Shown here one piece after another: positions 27,055 through 35,690 of a DNA stretch of 64,000 nucleotides (position 1 is its first letter; every line of letters begins with the position of its first letter). This DNA comes from Rhodobacterales bacterium HKCCE2091. GTDB lineage: Bacteria > Pseudomonadota > Alphaproteobacteria > Rhodobacterales > Rhodobacteraceae. Location: contig WVSL01000001.1 of NCBI GenBank assembly GCA_015689685.1, positions 1-64,000 on the forward strand, in the 5' to 3' direction. Both the position numbers and the translations under genes were made by a program. The notes under the pieces are model-generated. The model was not told the DNA's origin and made no database searches. It saw only the letters and a list, made by a program, of their open reading frames with translations.

Positions 27055-28022
27055 GCGCGGCCGTAGAGCGCCGCGGCGACGATGCGCGAGGATGTGGCCG
27101 CGTCCTGCCGCGCGATCGCATCGGCCAGCGCGGTGTCCCCGGACAGGTCGTCCGCCACCTGCCGCAGCCGTTCGACCAGCGCGATGTTGGTCCGCGCCTC
27201 CTCCACCGGGTCGAGGCCGCCGTGATCGGGGAAGGTGTCGAAGTAGATCACCCCGTCGTAGCCCTGCCGGTTCATCTCCACGAGCAGCTCGACGGTCTGC
27301 ACCGGGTGCACCGTGCCGGCCATCAGCCCGTCGTCGCGCTTTCCGTATCCGTCGTTCAGGTGAAGCCCCATCAGCCGCGAATGCCGCGCGATCAGGGCCG
27401 CGGAATGGGCCGGCATCTCGTCGGCGTAGAGGACGTGGGCGAAGTCGAGCGTCACGCCGAGGTTGTCCCGCGCCACCTCCCGGCAGGCGAGCAGGGTCGT
27501 GCCGATATCCGGCATCAGCGCATAGGCGCGGGGCTCGTTCGGCTTGTACTCGATCGCGATATCGACGTCTGGCGCGTGATCGCAGACCTCGGCGATGGCG
27601 GCCACGGTGTCGTCCCAGGCCCGCGCGTAATCCACCTGGAAGGCGTAGTCGAACCCGTCCTGGCCCATCCACAGCGTCATCAGCCGCCCGCCCATCTCGG
27701 CCCCGGCGTCGATGCCGCGCTTGGTCAGGTCGATGGCGGCGCGGCGCACGGCGGGGTCGGGATGGGTGAAGGCGCCGAGCCGGAAGCCGGGGTCGGTGTA
27801 GTACCGCATCGCCAGGCCGTTCAACGCCATCCCGCAATCGGACAGTTTCCGCGACAGATCGGCTGGCGTCGTGCCGTCGAAATGGTCGGGGAAGTTGAGA
27901 TCGGCGGCGTCGAGCCCGCCGACCCGCGCCGCACCGTCCAGCATGTCGAAGACGGAGGACTTGCCGGGCGCCTTGAACGCGTTGAGGCGGGCGGCGTAGC
28001 GGGGGCGGTTCGGAAGGGTCAT
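27051..28022 (-). CDS. Xylose-isomerase-like TIM-barrel sugar isomerase/epimerase
   Basis: 323 aa of the AP_endonuc_2 fold. Metal-binding positions are recognisable: Glu in IAIEYKPNEPR, Asp and His in TLDFAHVLY, His in GLHLNDGYGKRDD and the late FDTFP. Similar proteins are L-rhamnose-type isomerases, hydroxypyruvate isomerases or ketose epimerases; which one cannot be decided here. It overlaps the regulator gene by ATGA and the kinase gene by ATGA, suggesting an isomerase-kinase pair for an aldose. Confidence 0.82.
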   Translation of the reverse strand: MTLPNRPRYAARLNAFKAPGKSSVFDMLDGAARVGGLDAADLNFPDHFDGTTPADLSRKLSDCGMALNGLAMRYYTDPGFRLGAFTHPDPAVRRAAIDLTKRGIDAGAEMGGRLMTLWMGQDGFDYAFQVDYARAWDDTVAAIAEVCDHAPDVDIAIEYKPNEPRAYALMPDIGTTLLACREVARDNLGVTLDFAHVLYADEMPAHSAALIARHSRLMGLHLNDGYGKRDDGLMAGTVHPVQTVELLVEMNRQGYDGVIYFDTFPDHGGLDPVEEARTNIALVERLRQVADDLSGDTALADAIARQDAATSSRIVAAALYGRA

Positions 28023-28753
28023 TTGCCGTCGAACATCTCGGGGTGTTCGCGCTCCAGCGGTTCGAGGTAGCGGATGAGCTGGCGCAGGTGGTTGCGCGTC
28101 GCCGCCCGCGCCTCCGCCGGGTCGCCGGCCTCCAGCGCGGCGACGATGCGCTTGTGTTCCTCCAGCGTCTCGGCCACGCGGCCCGGGCTCGGCAGGATGA
28201 GCTGGCGGGCGCGGTTGACCTGGAGCCAGCTCGTCTCCGCCAGTTGCGCGAGCCGCCGGTAGCCGGTGAAGGACAGGATCAGCTCGTGCATCTCGGCGTC
28301 GAGCTTGTAGAACCCGGCGAAGTCGCCGTCCGCGACCAGCGCCTCCTGCACCCGGAGGTTGCGGCGCAGGAGCGTGAGCTGTTCCTCCGTCACCGTCTCC
28401 GCGACCAGTTCCACGGCCTGGAGCTCGAGCGCCTCGCGCAGGAACGCGCCTTCGCGGATCTCGTCCATCGAAAACCGCGACACGAAGGTTCCGGCCTGCG
28501 GCACCACGTCGACCAGCCCCTCGCCGGCCAGCCGTGTCACGGCTTCCGACACCGGGCTGCGGGAAATGCCGAGCTGGCTGCAGATCTCGCCCTTTCGCAG
28601 GATCTCCCCCGGCTGGACGGCAAGCGACAGGATCGCGTCCTTCAGGCTCTGGTAGACCTTCCCGGCAAGCGAGCCCGGATAGGCGTCTAGCGGCGTCAGC
28701 TTCGGGGCGTCGCCGTTTTCGCGTTGAACCGGGTCGGAGGGCGAGGGTAACAT
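28019..28753 (-). CDS. GntR-family regulator with FCD domain
   Basis: 244 aa. The N-terminal winged helix (about 25-95) contains GEILRKGEICSQLGISRSPVSEAVTRLAGEGLVDVVP and the wing QAGTFVSRF. The C-terminal FCD helical bundle has the metal/ligand residues in DAEMHELI, LEEHKRIV and TRNHLRQLI. Its start codon lies inside operator site 4, which implies autorepression. It is probably the sugar-responsive regulator of the whole 11-32 kb island. The start has no convincing Shine-Dalgarno; no other ATG or GTG start is available before the wing. Confidence 0.9.
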   Translation of the reverse strand: MLPSPSDPVQRENGDAPKLTPLDAYPGSLAGKVYQSLKDAILSLAVQPGEILRKGEICSQLGISRSPVSEAVTRLAGEGLVDVVPQAGTFVSRFSMDEIREGAFLREALELQAVELVAETVTEEQLTLLRRNLRVQEALVADGDFAGFYKLDAEMHELILSFTGYRRLAQLAETSWLQVNRARQLILPSPGRVAETLEEHKRIVAALEAGDPAEARAATRNHLRQLIRYLEPLEREHPEMFDGK

Positions 28754-28766
28754 GCTACCATGTTAG
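28748..28766. promoter_or_regulatory. GntR-type operator, site 4 (covers the gntR start codon)
   Basis: TAACATG-CTAC-CATGTTA is a perfect 7-bp inverted repeat and includes CTACCATGTTAG (one mismatch to consensus). It covers the regulator's start codon (28751-28753) and lies 50 bp before the divergent SDR start. This most symmetric copy best defines the operator as TAACATG-N4-CATGTTA. Confidence 0.65.
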
Positions 28767-28815
28767 CGGCTCCGCCCATCGGCGGCAATGCCGCCCGGCG
28801 CGCGGGGAGAGAGCG

Positions 28816-29550
28816 ATGAGACTGAAGGGCAAGCGCGCGGTCACCACGGCCGCAGGCGCGGGGATCGGGCAGGCCGTGGCGCTGGCCTTCGCGGCCGAAG
28901 GGGCCGAGGTGATCGCCACGGACATCAACGCAGACGCGCTCGGCCCCGTCGCCGAGGCAGGGTGCCGCACCGCGCAGCTCGACGTGACGGACGCGGACGC
29001 GGTCAGCGCCTTCGCGGCCGATGCCGGGGCACCGGACATCCTGTTCAACTGCGCCGGCTTCGTCCACCACGGCACGATCCTAGACTGCCCGCCCGAGGAC
29101 TACGACTTCAGCTTCGGCCTGAACGTGAAATCCGCCTACACCGTGATGCGCGCCTTCCTGCCCGCGATGATCGAGGCGGGCGGCGGGTCGATCGTGAACA
29201 TGGCCTCGGTCGTGTCGTCGATCATCGCCGCCCCGAACCGCTTCGTCTACGGCGCGACCAAGGCGGCGGTGGTCGGCATGACCAAGTCCGTCGCCGCGGA
29301 TTTCGTGACCCGGGGCATCCGCGCCAACGCGATCTGCCCCGGCACCGTCGACAGCCCGAGCCTGCAGGGCCGGATGCGGGCGCAGGGCGACTACGACACC
29401 GCGCGGGCGGCCTTCATCGCCCGACAGCCGATGGGACGGATCGGCACGCCCGAGGAAATCGCCGCGCTCGCGGTATACCTCGCCAGCGACGAATCCGCCT
29501 TCATGACCGGCCAGGCCATCACCGTCGATGGCGGCTGGTCCAACGTCTGA
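28816..29550 (+). CDS. SDR oxidoreductase, probable 2-keto-3-deoxy-L-fuconate 4-dehydrogenase
   Basis: 244 aa classical SDR. Cofactor motif TAAGAGIGQAVA (residues about 11-22), NCAG and the Ser-Tyr-Lys triad (MASVV..., VYGATKAAVVG) are intact, ending in TGQAITVDGGWSNV. Homologues in L-fucose clusters oxidise 2-keto-3-deoxy-L-fuconate to the 2,4-diketo acid with NAD. The FAH-family hydrolase gene that would act next starts 13 bp downstream. GGGGAGAGAG precedes the ATG. Confidence 0.86.
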   Translation: MRLKGKRAVTTAAGAGIGQAVALAFAAEGAEVIATDINADALGPVAEAGCRTAQLDVTDADAVSAFAADAGAPDILFNCAGFVHHGTILDCPPEDYDFSFGLNVKSAYTVMRAFLPAMIEAGGGSIVNMASVVSSIIAAPNRFVYGATKAAVVGMTKSVAADFVTRGIRANAICPGTVDSPSLQGRMRAQGDYDTARAAFIARQPMGRIGTPEEIAALAVYLASDESAFMTGQAITVDGGWSNV

Positions 29551-29562
29551 GGAGAGAGTGAC

Positions 29563-30411
29563 GTGAAACTTCTGCGATACGGGGCGCCGGGCGCCGAGAA
29601 GCCGGGGATGCTGGATGCCGACGGCAGGGTCCGCGACCTGTCGGGCGAGGTCGCCGACATCGCTGGCGAGGTGCTGACGCCCGAGGGGCTGGCGCGGATC
29701 GCCGCGCTCGACCCGGCCAGCCTGCCGCTGGCCGGCGGCGACCCGCGGATCGGGCCCTGCGTCGGATCCGTCGGCAAGTTCATCTGCATCGGTCTCAACT
29801 ACGCCGACCACGCCGCCGAAAGCGGCATGGACGTGCCGCCGGAACCGGTGATCTTCATGAAGGCCACCAGCGCCATCATGGGCCCGAACGACGACGTCCG
29901 GATCCCTCGCGGGTCGGAAAAGACCGACTGGGAGGTGGAGCTTGGCGTCGTGATCGGCAAGGAGGCGCGCTATGTCGACGAGGCCGACGCGATGGATCAC
30001 GTCGCGGGCTACTGCCTGACCAACGACCTGTCCGAGCGCGCCTTCCAGCAGGAGCGTTCGGGCCAGTGGGTCAAGGGCAAGTCGGCCGACACCTTCGGCC
30101 CGATCGGGCCGTGGCTGGTGACCGCCGACGAGGTCCCGGACCCGCAGAACCTGCGGATGTGGCTCGAGGTCGACGGCCACCGCTACCAGGACGGATCGAC
30201 CGCCACGATGGTCTACGGCGTGCGCCACCTCGTGCATTACCTCAGCCAGTTTATGAGCCTGCAACCGGGCGACGTGATCTCCACCGGAACACCGCCGGGC
30301 GTCGGCATGGGGCAGAAGCCGCAGGTCTACCTGCGCGAGGGGCAGGTGATGGAACTTTCCGTGGAAGGGCTCGGGGTCCAGCGGCAGCGGACGGTGGCCT
30401 GGAACGCGTGA
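29563..30411 (+). CDS. FAH-family hydrolase, probable 2,4-diketo-3-deoxy-L-fuconate hydrolase
   Basis: 282 aa starting at a GTG with GGAGAGAG eight bases before. Fumarylacetoacetate-hydrolase fold: FICIGLNYADHAAE near residue 73, VIFMKATSAIMG, metal-ligand segment DWEVELGVVIG, and GDVISTGTPPGVGMG. In L-fucose catabolism this family cleaves 2,4-diketo-3-deoxy-L-fuconate to pyruvate and L-lactate. It closes the pathway with the SDR just upstream. Confidence 0.88.
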   Translation: MKLLRYGAPGAEKPGMLDADGRVRDLSGEVADIAGEVLTPEGLARIAALDPASLPLAGGDPRIGPCVGSVGKFICIGLNYADHAAESGMDVPPEPVIFMKATSAIMGPNDDVRIPRGSEKTDWEVELGVVIGKEARYVDEADAMDHVAGYCLTNDLSERAFQQERSGQWVKGKSADTFGPIGPWLVTADEVPDPQNLRMWLEVDGHRYQDGSTATMVYGVRHLVHYLSQFMSLQPGDVISTGTPPGVGMGQKPQVYLREGQVMELSVEGLGVQRQRTVAWNA

Positions 30412-30816
30412 GCGTTGGCGGGACCGGGTTGCAAAGGCACTCGGTTCCGTATTCAGGATCTGGATGCGAGACACCGCTACCGGTTTGCTCGTCCCGGATC
30501 GTAGGTGCAAACCAGAGTGCCGAGCCGCGCATCGACGGGCCGCGGTGCGGCGATCCGACCGTGATGCTGCGGCGGTTTATCCATCCACGTCAGGAGTAGC
30601 GTCCCGCTAGTCCCAGGCTTCACCACATCGCCGTGCCGGGGGGCGGCCCGGCGATGCGCGGCGGCCTTCGGCCTTGTCCCGCGCCGGTGCTGTAGCGGCT
30701 ACGAGGTTGCCCCCGACTTGCCACGGCATGACGCCGAGTTCACCGCTCTTGGTCGATAGGCGGCGGGCCCCGGCCTTGATTCCGCGCCGGTGCAGTCGCG
30801 GGTTCGAGGCCATCGC
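30412..30816. other. 405-bp repeat-containing gap between convergent genes
   Basis: No gene seen. 30514-30676 is the inverted copy of the repeat at 16.3-16.5 kb. About 30750-30800 carries a further degenerate fragment (GGCGGCGGGCCCCGGCCTTGAT... CGCGCCGGTG) resembling the hairpin-flanking part. GGCACTC (about 30436) and GAGTGCC (about 30515) form a wider inverted repeat. Confidence 0.65.
30514..30676 (-). repeat. Dispersed intergenic repeat, copy B (inverted)
   Basis: Reverse complement of copy A: GAGTGCCGAGCCGCGC, CGGGCCGCGGTGCGGCG, GGCGGTTTAT, then 47 bp later the ATCGCCG...CGGCGAT hairpin (about 30628-30656) and GCGCGGCGGCCTTCGGCCTT. Both conserved blocks keep their order and the 47-bp gap, so the two copies share an origin. 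Confidence 0.8.
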
Positions 30817-32109
30817 CTACGCCCAAACCGCCCCACCCGGATAGAGGTGCTCCGCGATGCTCCCGGGCTTCATCTCCACCGAGAATCCCGGACGTTGCGG
30901 CGGCAGGTAGCGGCCGTCCCTCGTCCGTACCGGATCGAGGAAGTGCTCGTGCAGGTGATCGACGAACTCCAGCACACGGTTCTCGAGGCTCCCCGACACC
31001 GAGATGTAATCGACGAAACTCATGTGCTGGATCAGCTCGCACAGCCCCACGCCCCCCGCGTGCGGACAGACGGGAATGCCGAACTTCTCCGCCATCAGCA
31101 TCACGGCGAGGATCTCGTTCGGCCCGGCGAGCCTGCACGAATCCACCTGCGCGAAACGGATCGCGTCGGCCTGCATCAGCTGCTTGAACATCACCGCGTT
31201 GTGGCAGTGTTCCCCCGTCGCGACCTTGATCGGCGCGATTTCCCGCGCGATGCGGGCGTGGCCGAGGATGTCGTCGGGGCTGGTCGGCTCCTCGATCCAC
31301 CACGGGTCGAACTCCGCCAGCCGGCCCATGTTGGCGATGGCCGTCTCGACGCCCCAGACCTGGTTCGCATCCATCATCAGGTAGCGATCCGGCCCGATCT
31401 CGCCCCGGATCAGGCGGGCGCGGCGCACGTCGTCGTCGATGTTCGCGCCGACCTTCATCTTGAAATGGGTCCAGCCATCGGCAATCGCCGCCTGCATCAG
31501 CGAGCGGATCTTGTCGTCGGAATACCCGAGCCACCCGGCGGAGGTGGTATAGGCGGGGTAACCCGTCGCTTCCATCTCCGCGATCCGCGCGGCCTTGCCC
31601 CCGGCCTTGTCCTGCAACCGCTCCCGCGCTTCCTCCGGCGGCAGGGCGTCGGCAAGGTAGCGCCAGTCCACGAGCGCGACCTGTTCGGCGGGGTCCATCT
31701 CCGCGATCAGCCGCCAGACCGGCTTGCCCGCCGCCTTGCCGTACATGTCCCAGAGCGCGTTCATCACGGCGGCAGCGGCGAGGTGGATCACCCCCTTCTC
31801 CGGCCCGGTCCAGCGCAACTGGCTGTCGCCCGTCACCACGCGCCAGGCCGCGCCCATGTCCGCGAACAATCCCTCCGTCTCCCGCCCGACCAACAGCGCC
31901 GCGACGGCTTCGATTGCAGCACAGCAGATCTCGTTGCCGCGCCCGATGGTGAAGGTCATCCCGTGCCCGTCAGGCCCGTCGTCCACGTGCAGGACGACGT
32001 AGGCCGCGGAGTAGTCCGGCGTCGGGTTCATCGCGTCCGACCCGTCGAGCATCCGGCTGGTCGGGAAGCGGATGTCATGGGTAGTGACGCCCGTGATGCG
32101 TGCGGACAT
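30817..32109 (-). CDS. fucD: L-fuconate dehydratase (enolase superfamily)
   Basis: 430 aa. The N-terminus HDIRFPTSRMLDGSDAMNP and TIGRGNEICCAAIEA are characteristic of L-fuconate dehydratases. Catalytic features of the mandelate-racemase group are present: KMKVGAN (Lys base), MMDANQVW, WIEEPTSPDD, STGEH-like TGEHCHN and FPHAGG-like CPHAGGVGLCE. It dehydrates L-fuconate to 2-keto-3-deoxy-L-fuconate. Start at MSARITGV with GGGGAGAGG just before it. Operator site 5 lies 51 bp upstream. Confidence 0.92.
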   Translation of the reverse strand: MSARITGVTTHDIRFPTSRMLDGSDAMNPTPDYSAAYVVLHVDDGPDGHGMTFTIGRGNEICCAAIEAVAALLVGRETEGLFADMGAAWRVVTGDSQLRWTGPEKGVIHLAAAAVMNALWDMYGKAAGKPVWRLIAEMDPAEQVALVDWRYLADALPPEEARERLQDKAGGKAARIAEMEATGYPAYTTSAGWLGYSDDKIRSLMQAAIADGWTHFKMKVGANIDDDVRRARLIRGEIGPDRYLMMDANQVWGVETAIANMGRLAEFDPWWIEEPTSPDDILGHARIAREIAPIKVATGEHCHNAVMFKQLMQADAIRFAQVDSCRLAGPNEILAVMLMAEKFGIPVCPHAGGVGLCELIQHMSFVDYISVSGSLENRVLEFVDHLHEHFLDPVRTRDGRYLPPQRPGFSVEMKPGSIAEHLYPGGAVWA

Positions 32110-32159
32110 GGCCTCTCCCCCGTCGCCGCCGGGGTCTCTCCGTCCCGACATGAATCATG

Positions 32160-32171
32160 CTAGCATGTTAG
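32160..32171. promoter_or_regulatory. GntR-type operator, site 5
   Basis: CTAGCATGTTAG, exact copy, inside the more symmetric CATG-CTAG-CATGTTAG, 51-62 bp upstream of fucD. Confidence 0.6.
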
Positions 32172-32231
32172 CGTGTCAGTTGGGAATGCCATTCGGGGGG
32201 CGCGCGGGCTGGCGCGGCGCGAAAAGGAAAA

Positions 32232-32257
32232 GGGGAAGCGGTTCGACCCGCTTCCCC
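32232..32257 (-). terminator. Intrinsic terminator of the TRAP binding-protein gene
   Basis: On the minus strand GGGGAAGCGG / CCGCTTCCCC, a perfect 10-bp stem with a 6-base loop, is followed by TTTTCCTTTT. It lies 30 bp past the TRAP binding-protein stop and separates it from the fucD promoter. Confidence 0.82.
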
Positions 32258-32286
32258 CTGCCGTTACCGGAACTGGGCCGTGTGGC

Positions 32287-33423
32287 TCACTCCATCATGT
32301 AGGTCGACGGATCGAGGTCGCCGTACATGTGCTCCTCGATGAGCGCGGTCAGCTCGTCGACGTCGTTGACGTCGGTCATGCTGTTGATGAGCTCGTGCCA
32401 TTCGTCGACGTAGGGCTGGAACTCGGCGAAGAAGGCCTCGGGATCCTGGATGCCGTAGACCTCGGTCGCGATGCCGGCCATGTCGCCGACGCCGTTGTCG
32501 ACCCATTCCTGCACCGCGGCCTGGAACTCGTCGTCAAGCTCCACGAACTCGATGCCGTACTCGCGGGCCGTCTCGATCGCCTGGTCGTTGTTGGTGTTGA
32601 AGTGGATCTGCATCATCGCCGAGGCGCGGGCGGTCACTTCGAGGTAGATCGCGCGCTGCTCGTCCGTCAGCCCGCGCCAGAAGTCGAGGTTGGCCAGGTG
32701 AACGGCCGAGTTGTAGCTGCCGGTGAAGTTGGCCAGCGTCACGCTGGTGGCGACTTCCTGCAGGCTGTTGTCGATGTTCAGGAACCCGGCGAGGATGCCC
32801 GCGCAGTCGATGACGCCGGTCTGCAGCGCCTGGTAGAGCTCGTTGCCGGGGACGTTCACGGCCACGCCGCCGAGATGCTCGGTCAGAAGCGCGTTGGCGC
32901 CGCCCGGGAACCGGACCTTGAGGCCCTGGAACTGGTCGAGCGAGGTGATCGGGTCGGGCGTGTTGCAGATGAACGGGTAGACCGGGGTCGAGAAGCCGCC
33001 GAACGGCACCACGTTGTTTTCCTCGTACTGGGCCAGCGCGCGTTCGTTGTGCATGCCCCAGTCGGCGAAGGCCATGCCGATGGCGGTGGCGTTGGTCTCC
33101 AGGAAGCCGTAGGCGGTCAGCGCGTTGTTCAGCGGCAGCTCGGACGGGATATAGCCCGCGGCCTGGAAGCCGGCATGGGCGACGCCGTCACCGATGGCGG
33201 CAAGCTGGCCGGCAGCCGGAACGAGCGAGCTGGCGTAGAAGATCTCGAAGCAGAGTTCGCCGCCGGTACGCTCGCAGAGCTGTTCGGCAATGTAGGTCTG
33301 GTGGATGGACGCGGCCTCGTTCGGCGGCGCGTAGGTCGTCATGCGGTAGTCCTGGGCCGAGGCCGCGGTGGCGGAGCCAAGGCCGATGGCGGTGACCATC
33401 AGAAGCTGTCGTGCGGTGTTCAT
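32287..33423 (-). CDS. TRAP transporter substrate-binding protein (DctP family)
   Basis: 378 aa with a signal peptide (residues 1-25, ending TAASA). DctP fold; the conserved Arg that grips the substrate carboxylate is in GLKVRFPGG near residue 165, followed by NELYQALQTGVIDCA. It delivers an organic acid to the DctQM membrane pair encoded just upstream. Start at MNTARQ with AGGAGGA eight bases before. It is separated from the DctM gene by a terminator-like hairpin and so may have its own promoter. Confidence 0.92.
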   Translation of the reverse strand: MNTARQLLMVTAIGLGSATAASAQDYRMTTYAPPNEAASIHQTYIAEQLCERTGGELCFEIFYASSLVPAAGQLAAIGDGVAHAGFQAAGYIPSELPLNNALTAYGFLETNATAIGMAFADWGMHNERALAQYEENNVVPFGGFSTPVYPFICNTPDPITSLDQFQGLKVRFPGGANALLTEHLGGVAVNVPGNELYQALQTGVIDCAGILAGFLNIDNSLQEVATSVTLANFTGSYNSAVHLANLDFWRGLTDEQRAIYLEVTARASAMMQIHFNTNNDQAIETAREYGIEFVELDDEFQAAVQEWVDNGVGDMAGIATEVYGIQDPEAFFAEFQPYVDEWHELINSMTDVNDVDELTALIEEHMYGDLDPSTYMME

Positions 33424-33626
33424 GTCAGATCCTCCTCCTGAATCCCTGAGATTGAGTGGGCCGAGGCAGGTGATCCCGAAATGCGGGACCGGCACCGACC
33501 GAATTCAACGACCCGACATTAGGCGACCGGAGGCCCGTTTCGGCCAAAAACATTGGGGCCAACGGTTCACCCTGCACCCCCTATAGGCTGGCGACGCTGA
33601 GCCGCGGGCGGGGCCCGGACGGCAAA

Positions 33627-33653
33627 GGGGCGCGCCCGGACCGGACGCGCCCC
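33627..33653 (-). terminator. Terminator-like hairpin between dctM and the binding-protein gene
   Basis: GGGGCGCG / CGCGCCCC stem of 8 bp with an 11-base loop, followed on the minus strand by TTTG, 27 bp past the dctM stop. It may end or attenuate dctQM transcription before the binding-protein gene. Confidence 0.55.
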
Positions 33654-33679
33654 TCGGGTGCGGTCGCCTTAAACGAAGG

Positions 33680-34990
33680 TCAGTCGAGCATCACCGACGG
33701 CAGCCACAGCGCGATGGCCGGGAAGGCGATGATGAGCGTGAGCGTCACGAGGTCGGTCAGGATGAACCAGAGCGCGCCGCGGAACACGGTCGTCAACGGC
33801 ACCGCCCCCCTGAGCGACGAGTTGATGACGTAACAGTTCAGCCCGACCGGCGGGGTTATCATCCCGATCTCCAGCAGCTTCACGACGATGATGCCGAACC
33901 AGATCATGTCGACACCCGCGGTCTGCAGCATCGGCTGCACGATCGGCAGCGTCAGCAGCATGATCCCGATCGATTCCACGAACATGCCGAGGATGATGTA
34001 GACCACCGCGATCATCACGATCAGCGTGATCGGGTCGTCGCCGATGGACAGCATCGTCGCGGACACCACGCGCGGCACGCCGGTCAGGCCCATGAAGCTG
34101 GTGAAGAGCGTCGCGCCGACCGCGATCAGGAACACCGAGCTGGTGCCGATGGCCGCGTCGCGCACCGCCGTCTTGACCACGCCCCAGGTCAGCCGCCGCC
34201 GGAACGCCGCCAGAACCATCGCGATGGCCGCGCCGACCGCGCCGGCCTCGGTCGGGGTGAACACGCCGAGGAAAATGCCGCCGAGCACGCCGAGGATCAG
34301 GGTCGGCAGCGGCCAGACATCGCGGATCGCGGCCCAGGTCTCCTCCCGCGTGACCTCCATCTCCACCATCGGCGCGAGGGTCGGCTTCAGCTTCACACGC
34401 GTCACGATCATGCCCATGTACATGGCCGCGGACAGGAGGCCGGGGATGAACCCGGCCATGAACAGCTTGCCGATCGACACGTTGGCGAAGATCGCGAAGA
34501 CGATCATCAGGATCGACGGCGGGATCAGCGATCCGAGCGTCCCGGCCGAGGCGATGGTGCCGGTGGCCAGGGCCTTGTCGTATTTCTGCTTCAGCATCTC
34601 CGGCACGGAGATCTTGGACATCGCCGCGGCGGTTGCGACCGACGATCCCGACGCCGCCGAGAACAGGGCGCAGGCGCCGACCCCGGCGCAGGCGAGGCCC
34701 CCCGGAACCCGGCGCAGCAGGATCTTCAGCGCCCGGAACAACCCGTCCGTCAGCCCGCCGTTCGAGGCGATGTACCCCATCAGGAGGAACATCGGCACCG
34801 CGCTGAACCCCCAGTTCGCGATGAAGTCGAACGGGATCGCCTGCGACAGGCCCCAGGCCACGTTGAAGCCGAGCCCGACCCAACAGCCGACGAAGGACAC
34901 CAGCAGCAGCACGATCCCGATGGGAAGCCGCAGCGCGATGAGGAACAGGACCAGCCCGACGCTGGCGAAACCGATTTCCAGGAGCGACAT
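33680..34990 (-). CDS. dctM: TRAP transporter large permease (DctM)
   Basis: 436 aa, about a dozen membrane segments. It shows DctM features: IGIVLLLVSFVGCW, FLLMGYIASNGGLTDGLFRALK, GSSVATAAAMSKISVPEMLK, SAGTLGSLIPPSILMIVFA and ITPPVGLNCYVINS. It forms the transport channel driven by a sodium or proton gradient together with the small subunit, whose gene ends one base upstream. Confidence 0.94.
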   Translation of the reverse strand: MSLLEIGFASVGLVLFLIALRLPIGIVLLLVSFVGCWVGLGFNVAWGLSQAIPFDFIANWGFSAVPMFLLMGYIASNGGLTDGLFRALKILLRRVPGGLACAGVGACALFSAASGSSVATAAAMSKISVPEMLKQKYDKALATGTIASAGTLGSLIPPSILMIVFAIFANVSIGKLFMAGFIPGLLSAAMYMGMIVTRVKLKPTLAPMVEMEVTREETWAAIRDVWPLPTLILGVLGGIFLGVFTPTEAGAVGAAIAMVLAAFRRRLTWGVVKTAVRDAAIGTSSVFLIAVGATLFTSFMGLTGVPRVVSATMLSIGDDPITLIVMIAVVYIILGMFVESIGIMLLTLPIVQPMLQTAGVDMIWFGIIVVKLLEIGMITPPVGLNCYVINSSLRGAVPLTTVFRGALWFILTDLVTLTLIIAFPAIALWLPSVMLD

Positions 34991-34991
34991 C

Positions 34992-35528
34992 TCAGGACAC
35001 CTCGGCTTCGGGGTCCGGCGCGTGGATCGCGGTGAGCGCGACCCTCGCCTCCGGGTTGACCAGCAGCCGGACGGCGTGGAGCAGGCAGATCAGGGTCGTG
35101 ATGCCGAGCGCGATCGGCAGCAGGAACCGCGACGGCCAGATGTAGATGTTGCTGGACCCCATCGCGATCTCGCGCCGCTCGAAGCTTTCGACGGCATCCG
35201 GCCACGAGATGCAGGCCAGCCCGCCATAGGTCAGCGCGCAGAGCATGAGGACGAGGAAGGTGACGCCGACCTGAACCCGGTAGGACATCATCTGGTAGAA
35301 CAGGTCGACCGCGATGGACTGGCGCGACCACTCGATGAAGGCCATGGGCAGAACGACGATCGCGACCATGTAGTAGTTCGCGGTAATCTCGAGCGTTCCC
35401 TGGATCGGGCGGAAGCCGATGTACTTGAGTGTGACGTCGAGCGTGACGTGGACCATCATGACGAGGACCGGGATCGCCGTGACTGTCAGCAGCACATCCG
35501 AAACCCAGACGAGCGGATTGCGTCTCAT
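34992..35528 (-). CDS. dctQ: TRAP transporter small permease (DctQ)
   Basis: 178 aa with four membrane segments, the usual DctQ topology; VTLDVTLKYIGFRPIQGTLEI and FIEWSRQSIAVDLFYQ match the family. First gene of the TRAP run. A LysR-type motif (35617-35633) lies 89 bp upstream, between it and the LysR gene. Confidence 0.9.
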   Translation of the reverse strand: MRRNPLVWVSDVLLTVTAIPVLVMMVHVTLDVTLKYIGFRPIQGTLEITANYYMVAIVVLPMAFIEWSRQSIAVDLFYQMMSYRVQVGVTFLVLMLCALTYGGLACISWPDAVESFERREIAMGSSNIYIWPSRFLLPIALGITTLICLLHAVRLLVNPEARVALTAIHAPDPEAEVS

Positions 35529-35616
35529 GGTCCCCTCCCTATGACCGGTTCCGAATTTCTAGTTGAGCCGCCCGCCCGTCAGCAACAGATGCCTCGTCCA
35601 ACGGCCCTGTGGGCCG

Positions 35617-35633
35617 CTTAGCCACCGCCTATG
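35617..35633. promoter_or_regulatory. LysR-type motif, site L1 (TRAP promoter)
   Basis: CTTAG-CCACCGC-CTATG, one mismatch to CATAG-N7-CTATG, 89-105 bp upstream of dctQ. Confidence 0.5.
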
Positions 35634-35690
35634 GCGCCCCCGGCAGAACCTTTGGCCCGACGCCTCCGGCCCCGGCGCGTGCCCGCCGGC

